Source: Clostridiales bacterium
GTDB lineage: Bacteria > Bacillota > Clostridia > Christensenellales > Aristaeellaceae
NCBI GenBank assembly: GCA_012513735.1
Contig: JAAZBR010000225.1
Span: 1-15,186 of the forward strand
Length of the DNA stretch: 15,186 nucleotides
Direction of reading: 5' to 3'
A model generated the notes under the pieces. It was not told where the DNA came from and did not search any database. It saw nothing but the letters and a program-made list of their open reading frames with translations. A program made the position numbers and the translations under genes. Below are positions 7,866 through 15,186 of this stretch, piece after piece; positions within the stretch are counted from its first letter, which is position 1; every line of letters starts with the position of its first letter.

Positions 7866-8481
7866 GGGCACCCAAGCAAGCACCTTTGTAAGGCAGAAAA
7901 TTGAGAGGCTGCTTAACAGCAAAAATGAGTCGGCCACCCGGGCAACGCTGGCCAATCTCCGGCGGGGCCTGGGCAAGCCGCCTGGGAGCATGCCGGAATT
8001 GTGGGCTGATACCCTTGAGGGTTTACCCAACACCCTGGCGGGAACAACCGGCGGCCCTACTCGCGGCGAATGGGCGGTGCACACGGCTCTGACCCTGTTT
8101 GCGCTGCATCAGCAGGGCAAGGACCCAAGGAGGAAGCCCATGAGCCGGGCGGGGGAGTCTTTGGGGATGTCCCTGCGTCGCCTGGTAAAAAGCGAGGATG
8201 ATCTGGCGCGGGTCAAACGCCGCTTTGACGCAGCCGCTACCGCCCATAGCCCCGAAGAGTTCTCCCATCATCTCCGGGGGCTTGTCCAGTTGCTTAAAGC
8301 GGAGGACATTCCCTTGGACTATCCCGCGCTGGCGGAGGACCTGTACTGGTTCCAGTTCCCACAGGCCAGGGATAATCTTCGCCTGCACTGGGGCCGTGAT
8401 TTCTACCATGTTGCTGCCAGAGATACCCAAGACCCGGACAATACGGATGAAGGAAAGGATGATACTGATGAAAACCAATGA
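7855..8481 (+). CDS. cas11: Cas11 (CasB/Cse2), Cascade small subunit
   Basis: 208 residues. Two copies of this helical subunit normally line the belly of Cascade and stabilise the crRNA-target hybrid and the displaced strand. Family-typical blocks are TALTLFALHQQG (about residues 77-88), SLGMSLRRLVKSEDDLARVKRRF as a region near 101-124, the HHLRGLVQLLKAEDIPLDYP block near 141-160, and LYWFQFPQARDNLRLHWGRDFY near 165-186. The C-terminal tail is very acidic (DPDNTDEGKDDTDENQ) and is probably disordered. The ATG follows a GGGGGGAAG site in the end of cas8e. The gene overlaps cas8e by 11 bases and cas7e by 14 bases, so the three are probably translated in a coupled way. Confidence 0.93.
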   Translation: MVNEGTQASTFVRQKIERLLNSKNESATRATLANLRRGLGKPPGSMPELWADTLEGLPNTLAGTTGGPTRGEWAVHTALTLFALHQQGKDPRRKPMSRAGESLGMSLRRLVKSEDDLARVKRRFDAAATAHSPEEFSHHLRGLVQLLKAEDIPLDYPALAEDLYWFQFPQARDNLRLHWGRDFYHVAARDTQDPDNTDEGKDDTDENQ

Positions 8482-9568
8482 ACGCCTTTACATGGATGTG
8501 CATGTTCTGCAGACCGTTCCCCCCAGCTGCGTGAACCGCGATGACACCGGAAGCCCCAAAACCGCCGTTTACGGCGGCGTGACCCGTGCCAGGGTTTCTT
8601 CTCAGAGCTGGAAACGCGCCATGCGTCTGATGTTTATGGAAAGACTGCCCAAGGATAAGCTGAGCCTGCGCACCAAACGAATTGTGGGAATGGTGGAAGA
8701 TGAGCTGAAGGCACTGGGGTATACGGGTGACAAAGAGAAGGCCGCCACCGCATTGCTGAAAACAGCTGGCCTAAACATCAAATCGGCGGATGAGGGAACC
8801 AAGGCGTTATTCTTCCTAAGCAATGCTCAGGCCAGGGCATTGGCTCAGTTGGCTATGGAAAACCCGGATGTGCTGGAGGCCAATCCAAGCAAGGCCGTTA
8901 AGGAACAGGCCGCCAAAGCTTTGAAGGAGTATCCGGGGATTGACATAGCGCTTTTTGGCCGTATGGTGGCCGACGATCCCTCCCTGAATACCGACGCCTG
9001 CGCCCAGGTAGCCCACAGCATCTCCACCCACAAGGTGAGTAACGAGTATGACTACTTTACGGCGGTGGATGATCTCTCCCCGGAGGATAATGCGGGAGCC
9101 GGACACATAGGCACGGTGGAGTTCAACTCCGCTACGCTGTACCGCTATGCCACGGTGGCTGTGCACGAGCTTTACAAGCAATTGAAGGGCGACACGGTGG
9201 AAGCGGTAACGGCGTTTTTGCATGCTTTTGCCTGCGCAATGCCCACCGGGAAGCAAAACACCTTTGCCAATCGTACCCTGCCCGATGCCGTGATGGTCAC
9301 ATTGCGGACGGACCAACCCATCAACCTGGTGGGCGCATTTGAAAAGCCGGTGTCTGCTGGGGAGGACGGATATGTGGATGCCTCGGCCGCAAGGCTGGCT
9401 GCCCATGCAATGAACACCTACCGTGATTTCGCTGGAGAACCCTCCTTGTCCCTCACTGCAGGCCGGATGCCACAGGGGCTTGGGGAAGCACTGCCCCTGC
9501 CCAAGCTCATCGAGACACTGGCCCAAAATCTCACATCAAGGTTGGAAAGCGACGGGGAGCGCTCATGA
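8468..9568 (+). CDS. cas7e: Cas7e (CasC/Cse4), Cascade backbone subunit
   Basis: 366 residues, very close to the E. coli CasC length. Six copies normally form the helical backbone that holds the crRNA spacer. The N-terminal block DVHVLQTVPPSCVNRDDTGS followed by PKTAVYGGVTRARVSSQSWK (residues 10-49) is the diagnostic Cas7e signature. The frame is open upstream to 8198, but that region overlaps cas11, and the ATG at 8468 has AAAGGA (8454-8459) 8 bases before it and matches family N-termini. The gene overlaps the cas11 end by 14 bases and the cas5e start by 4 bases (ATGA). Confidence 0.96.
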   Translation: MKTNERLYMDVHVLQTVPPSCVNRDDTGSPKTAVYGGVTRARVSSQSWKRAMRLMFMERLPKDKLSLRTKRIVGMVEDELKALGYTGDKEKAATALLKTAGLNIKSADEGTKALFFLSNAQARALAQLAMENPDVLEANPSKAVKEQAAKALKEYPGIDIALFGRMVADDPSLNTDACAQVAHSISTHKVSNEYDYFTAVDDLSPEDNAGAGHIGTVEFNSATLYRYATVAVHELYKQLKGDTVEAVTAFLHAFACAMPTGKQNTFANRTLPDAVMVTLRTDQPINLVGAFEKPVSAGEDGYVDASAARLAAHAMNTYRDFAGEPSLSLTAGRMPQGLGEALPLPKLIETLAQNLTSRLESDGERS

Positions 9569-10272
9569 GCACGCTGCTGATACGTCTGGCCGGGCCGCTG
9601 CAATCCTGGGGTATGAACGCCAAGTTTGACAGGCGGGACACCCAGCGCGCTCCTACCAAGAGCGCTGTTGTTGGCTTGGTGGCAGCTGCTCTGGGCCGGA
9701 GCAGGAATGAACCCCTGGACGACTTGAATGAGCTGCGGTTTGGAGTGCGGGTGGACCGGGAGGGGGTGCTGCTTCGGGATTACCATACGGCAAAGAGCAT
9801 AAAGTCAGCCTATGTGACCCACCGTTACTACCTTTCTGACGCCGCCTTCCTGGCAGGTCTGGAGGGGGAAGAGGCGATGTTGGAAAACATCGCGGCTGCT
9901 CTGCGGTGCCCGGCGTTTCCTCTCTTCTTGGGACGCCGGTCCTGCCCGCCGGAGGGAAAAGTGCTGCTGGGTATCCGTCAGGGCAGATCCCTGGAAAAGG
10001 CGCTGAGGGAGGAGCCTTGGCTTGCGGGGGAGCGGGTGGGAAAACGGGAAGCCTTGCCGCCGACTTTGCGCATGGTGATGGACGCAAACAGTACCCAACC
10101 GGGCGCCTATTTTACCCGGGATGTACCCCTGTCCTTTGACCAGACCCATCGGAAATTCGGCTTCCGCCGGGTAACAGAGCATGCCGCTGCCCCGCCTATT
10201 CTCAAAGCAGGAGCCATCCCTTCCGTCGATCCCCCCACGGATCATGACCCTATGCAGGAATTGGAGGAATAA
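9565..10272 (+). CDS. cas5e: Cas5e (CasD), Cascade 5'-handle-binding subunit
   Basis: 235 residues. Cas5e caps the foot of Cascade and grips the 5' handle of the crRNA next to Cas8e. The N-terminus MSTLLIRLAGPLQSWG, then FDRRDTQRAPTKSAVVGLVA (residues about 21-40), is the standard Cas5e signature. In I-E systems Cas5 is structural, and RNA cutting belongs to Cas6e. The ATG overlaps the cas7e stop in an ATGA arrangement, with GGGGAG (9554-9559) 5 bases upstream. Confidence 0.95.
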   Translation: MSTLLIRLAGPLQSWGMNAKFDRRDTQRAPTKSAVVGLVAAALGRSRNEPLDDLNELRFGVRVDREGVLLRDYHTAKSIKSAYVTHRYYLSDAAFLAGLEGEEAMLENIAAALRCPAFPLFLGRRSCPPEGKVLLGIRQGRSLEKALREEPWLAGERVGKREALPPTLRMVMDANSTQPGAYFTRDVPLSFDQTHRKFGFRRVTEHAAAPPILKAGAIPSVDPPTDHDPMQELEE

Positions 10273-10274
10273 GC

Positions 10275-11914
<1,640 letters not shown>

Positions 11915-11916
11915 TT

Positions 11917-12807
11917 ATGCTTGTTATCACCCTCACGGACTGTCCCGCTGTGCTTCGGGGCGATTTAACCCAATGGCTCCAGGAGATCAGCACCGGTGTT
12001 TATGTAGGCCAGGTGGGGGCCAGGATTCGGGAACAACTGTGGAAACGGATCCAGGAGAATATCAAAACAGGCCGGGCGACCATGGTTTTTAGCGCCGACA
12101 ACGAGCAGCGCATGGATTTCCGCGTATATAACACCAGCTGGGAGCCCATTGATTTTGATGGCTTGAAACTGATGCTCCGGCCCAGCCCCAAAAGGACAGC
12201 AGCTTGTACCCAACTTAAGACGGGCTTTAGTAACGCCGCAAAGGCACAGATGGCAAGGCGCGCTCAAAAGCGCCAGAGCAATCCACTGCCGGATCGGTAT
12301 GCCGTCATCGACCTGGAAACCACCGGACTGAATCCCTCGGAACATGAAATCATCGAACTGGCCGCGCTTGCCATCGAGCACAGTAGAGTGCTTGCAGAGT
12401 TCCACACCCTGGTCAAACCGCATAAGCACATCCCTCAGACGATCCTGGACCTTACCGGCATCACCGTTGACCAGTTTGCTAGTGAAGGCCGGGAGCTATC
12501 TGAGGCCTTGCCCGAATTTCTGGCCTTCCTTCGCGATATGCCCATTGTTTCCCATAATGCTGCCTTTGATTTGGGATATATCCGTACCGCTTGTGCGAGC
12601 CTAGGCCTACCTCTGTTTTCTGCCCGCTGCATCGATACCCTCGCCCTGGCCCGGCAACTCCTGGACGATGTGGAAAACTACAAACTATCCACCCTTCTTG
12701 CCCATTTTGGAATCCGGTCCACCGGTGCCCACCGCGCAGCCGCTGACTGCCATTCCGCATGGCAGCTCTATGAAAAACTCATTGAAATCAAGAAGGCACC
12801 GGAATAG
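11917..12807 (+). CDS. cas2: Cas2-DnaQ fusion: Cas2e joined to a DEDDh 3'-5' exonuclease
   Basis: 296 residues, about three times a normal Cas2e. Residues 1-90 are a Cas2e domain (TDCPAVLRGDLTQWLQEI, GVYVGQVGARIREQLW, DFDGLKL), the dimeric core of the Cas1-Cas2 integrase. A basic linker (about 91-126, including MARRAQKRQ) leads to a DnaQ/epsilon-like exonuclease domain (127-290). All DEDDh catalytic residues are visible: Asp132 and Glu134 (DLETTG), Asp218 (HNAAFD), His272 and Asp277 (HRAAADCHSAW). Family knowledge: a Cas2-DnaQ fusion is described in Streptococcus thermophilus type I-E, where the exonuclease domain promotes spacer integration by trimming prespacer ends. The fusion is one open frame with no sign of frameshift. 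An alternative ATG lies at 11911, overlapping the cas1 stop. It is the last gene of the operon, 30 bases before the first repeat. Confidence 0.96.
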   Translation: MLVITLTDCPAVLRGDLTQWLQEISTGVYVGQVGARIREQLWKRIQENIKTGRATMVFSADNEQRMDFRVYNTSWEPIDFDGLKLMLRPSPKRTAACTQLKTGFSNAAKAQMARRAQKRQSNPLPDRYAVIDLETTGLNPSEHEIIELAALAIEHSRVLAEFHTLVKPHKHIPQTILDLTGITVDQFASEGRELSEALPEFLAFLRDMPIVSHNAAFDLGYIRTACASLGLPLFSARCIDTLALARQLLDDVENYKLSTLLAHFGIRSTGAHRAAADCHSAWQLYEKLIEIKKAPE

Positions 12808-12810
12808 AAT
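12782..12810 (+). promoter_or_regulatory. Probable CRISPR array promoter overlapping the end of cas2
   Basis: TTGAAA (12782-12787) and TAGAAT (12805-12810) are separated by exactly 17 bases, each one mismatch from the sigma-A consensus. The first three bases of the -10 box are the cas2 stop codon TAG (12805-12807). Transcription would begin near 12817, about 20 bases before the first repeat and in the orientation expected for the repeat. The call rests on motif match and position. Confidence 0.55.
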
Positions 12811-12837
12811 ACCTTATGGGATCTGACTTTTTTTAGT
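12808..12837 (+). promoter_or_regulatory. Very short CRISPR leader
   Basis: Only 30 bases lie between the cas2 stop and repeat 1. They hold part of the probable -10 box, a seven-T run (12828-12834) and the motif GACT-TTTTT-AGTC, whose right arm takes in the first base of the repeat. Repeat orientation (the same as the E. coli I-E repeat, with GTGATCC as the crRNA 5' handle) places the leader on this side. Leader functions may extend into the 3' end of cas2. Confidence 0.6.
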
Positions 12838-15186
12838 CTGCTCCCCGCGCGCGCGGGGGTGATCCGCGGACGAAGCCGAAAACGGAGACAGGGCCTGGCT
12901 GCTCCCCGCGCGCGCGGGGGTGATCCCGGCTACGATTGCCAACGCGACAACGATGAATGCTGCTCCCCGCGCGCGCGGGGGTGATCCCTCGATGGGGATT
13001 ATGTGGGGCTGACCCACCACCTGCTCCCCGCGCGCGCGGGGGTGATCCTACTGACTCGCGGGTTTTTGTACTCGTTGAGGTCTGCTCCCCGCGCGCGCGG
13101 GGGTGATCCCAGCACAACACAGGACGGAAGAAGAAAGGCGGACTGCTCCCCGCGCGCGCGGGGGTGATCCCAGCCCCAAGGCCCAGCCGGGCGAACAAAA
13201 GCCCTGCTCCCCGCGCGCGCGGGGGTGATCCTTGATGGCCAGGGCGCAGCGGTCAAAAATCCGGCTGCTCCCCGCGCGCGCGGGGGTGATCCCGAGCGAT
13301 GAAATCATGCGAGATTTCGGCATCCCTGCTCCCCGCGCGCGCGGGGGTGATCCTCGTATACATCCAGGGCGCGGCCCGTTTCTTTTCTGCTCCCCGCGCG
13401 CGCGGGGGTGATCCTCCGCTGTATTGGTACACAGCGATTGGGTACACCTGCTCCCCGCGCGCGCGGGGGTGATCCTGCCGAAAAGCTGCTGCGGAGTGCC
13501 ATCCAGGACTGCTCCCCGCGCGCGCGGGGGTGATCCCGGGAGGTGGACGGTATGCCGATTGAGGGATGGCTGCTCCCCGCGCGCGCGGGGGTGATCCCGT
13601 CCTGCGCACGATCATCACCTTAATGCCGGGCTGCTCCCCGCGCGCGCGGGGGTGATCCCATCTGTCACGCTGAATAAATGGACGGACACAACTGCTCCCC
13701 GCGCGCGCGGGGGTGATCCCTCCAACCGGCCCGGAACAGCGTAGAACGTGTGCTGCTCCCCGCGCGCGCGGGGGTGATCCGCCCACGGTTGCCATAACGT
13801 AAGCGCTTTCATCCTGCTCCCCGCGCGCGCGGGGGTGATCCCACCTGTAAGGAGGGCACACCGATGATAAGACACTGCTCCCCGCGCGCGCGGGGGTGAT
13901 CCTCTCCAAGAGCGCGTTCTCGATCCGATAGATAACTGCTCCCCGCGCGCGCGGGGGTGATCCTATTGGGTAGATCGCGGGCTAGTCAAGCGGATTCTGC
14001 TCCCCGCGCGCGCGGGGGTGATCCCTTACCTGCGCGTAGCGATTGAACAGCGTCCGCCTGCTCCCCGCGCGCGCGGGGGTGATCCGCGGGCCGCGCCACT
14101 TCGGTTTGCAAGACTTTACTGCTCCCCGCGCGCGCGGGGGTGATCCCGCACCCGTTTATATCCCATGCCGCACGGCATGCTGCTCCCCGCGCGCGCGGGG
14201 GTGATCCAGTTCTCTGCGGGGATTCCGTGCTCCAAATCATCTGCTCCCCGCGCGCGCGGGGGTGATCCTGCTCATGATGTCACCCTCTCCATCCTGATAA
14301 GCTGCTCCCCGCGCGCGCGGGGGTGATCCCTGCATGCACAGGTCGGCATACGTAAGCAAGGACTGCTCCCCGCGCGCGCGGGGGTGATCCGAACAGGACG
14401 ACAACAAAAACAGCGAGAACGAACTGCTCCCCGCGCGCGCGGGGGTGATCCTGACTTCCCCAAGCGGATGTACCTGACATTCAACTGCTCCCCGCGCGCG
14501 CGGGGGTGATCCAAAGCTGGAGGGAAAAGAGAATGAAGGCGATGGCTGCTCCCCGCGCGCGCGGGGGTGATCCCTTTTCATTTATGCAGTTATTCATAAA
14601 AATCATCTGCTCCCCGCGCGCGCGGGGGTGATCCCCGAGAATGCATGTCGTCTATGACGATGATGTGCTGCTCCCCGCGCGCGCGGGGGTGATCCCCCCT
14701 TTACAGCGCGGGCTTATATGCAGTGCACCTGCTCCCCGCGCGCGCGGGGGTGATCCTGTGATCCCGGCGAATACATCCCCACCGGGGCTGCTGCTCCCCG
14801 CGCGCGCGGGGGTGATCCCCTATAAGTACAATGGGAAAACCTACGAAATAACTGCTCCCCGCGCGCGCGGGGGTGATCCTATGTTAATATATCTTTAGTT
14901 GTATTTAAACGTCTGCTCCCCGCGCGCGCGGGGGTGATCCCGCCACAGAGCACCCTCCCCCTGGTTTTCAGTGCTGCTCCCCGCGCGCGCGGGGGTGATC
15001 CACGGCGTGAAAAAGTGAACACGTGGAAAAAAACGCTGCTCCCCGCGCGCGCGGGGGTGATCCTTCAAACATGCTGCTCGCACAGTTTGAGGACAGCTGC
15101 TCCCCGCGCGCGCGGGGGTGATCCCTCGCCAAAGCGCAGATTGTGGCTACTCAAGGGCTGCTCCCCGCGCGCGCGGGGGTGATCCC
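12838..15186 (+). CRISPR. Type I-E CRISPR array, 39 repeats and 38 complete spacers, continuing past the right edge
   Basis: The repeat is 28 bp, begins CTGCTCCCC and ends GGGGGTGATCC, and all 39 copies look identical by eye. Repeat starts run every 61 bases from 12838 to 14729, then 14791, 14852, 14913, 14974, 15036, 15097 and 15158; the last ends at 15185. Thirty-six spacers are 33 nt and two are 34 nt (14757-14790 and 15002-15035). No two spacers look the same. Repeat bases 6-21 form a perfect 16-base palindrome that folds as the Cas6e hairpin. Cleavage at its 3' base would leave a 7-nt handle GUGAUCC and a crRNA of about 61 nt (7+33+21; inference). The first spacer base is C or T in 31 of 38. 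No degenerate terminal repeat is seen, so the array's trailing end is outside the window. Confidence 0.99.

Noticed and set aside
6825..8084. A 419-codon minus-strand open frame opposite cas8e and cas11
   Set aside because: It is antisense to two well-recognised Cascade genes and has no family features.
12820..12837. The seven-T run before repeat 1 as a terminator of the cas operon
   Set aside because: There is no GC-rich stem before the T-run; the only pairing uses the flanks of the T-run itself and is four bases long.
12814..15083. Many minus- and plus-strand open frames over the array, with repeated peptides such as DHPRARGEQ, GSPPRARGA and ITPARAGSS
   Set aside because: They are translations of the CRISPR repeat in its different frames. 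Such peptides are a well-known false annotation and are not genes.
12866..15157. Self-targeting spacers against genes in this window
   Set aside because: I did not see a match by eye, but I could not run an exhaustive comparison, so this covers only the window and is not decisive.

Overview
This window carries a complete type I-E CRISPR-Cas locus with a long, apparently active array. It sits downstream of a divergent gene pair: a sensor histidine kinase and a secreted leucine-rich-repeat protein. Strong AGGAGG-type ribosome binding sites, near-consensus sigma-70/sigma-A promoters, a moderately high G+C content, a BspA-like surface/secreted protein and a Streptococcus/actinobacterial-style I-E repeat (ending GGGGGTGATCC) suggest a Gram-positive bacterium. 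My best guess is a Clostridia-type Bacillota from a gut or other anaerobic community, but this is inference; no rRNA or other marker gene is present.

Layout. Bases 1-1477 (minus strand) hold the N-terminal 492 residues of a PAS-PAS-GAF-HisKA histidine kinase, cut by the left edge just after its phospho-acceptor His. Bases 1478-1750 are a divergent intergenic region with two back-to-back promoters separated by a 9-bp inverted repeat. Bases 1751-3100 encode a secreted BspA-type LRR protein, followed by a rho-independent terminator (about 3179-3206). Bases 3207-3424 contain a clean cas promoter (TTGACA-17-TATACT). Bases 3425-12807 are one tightly packed operon in the order cas3, cas8e, cas11, cas7e, cas5e, cas6e, cas1, cas2, with neighbouring genes overlapping or nearly touching. 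Bases 12838-15186 are a CRISPR array of 39 identical 28-bp repeats and 38 complete, visibly different spacers; it runs off the right edge.

How it works together (from knowledge of the I-E family). Cas8e, Cas11, Cas7e, Cas5e and Cas6e form Cascade. Cas6e cuts the array transcript at the repeat hairpin to give crRNAs. Cascade finds PAM-flanked DNA and recruits the HD nuclease-helicase Cas3 to degrade it. Cas1 and Cas2 insert new spacers. Here Cas2 is fused to a DnaQ-like DEDDh 3'-5' exonuclease with all catalytic residues present, so prespacer trimming is probably built into the integrase.

Points most worth a second look: the Cas2-DnaQ fusion; a probable array promoter whose -10 box overlaps the cas2 stop codon, leaving a leader of only about 30 bp; a strong pyrimidine bias at the first spacer base (31 of 38), which may report the PAM; spacers that appear to target translation-initiation regions; and the inverted repeat between the kinase and LRR promoters. 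I found no clearly undescribed system: the core is a known I-E architecture with a known but uncommon fusion.
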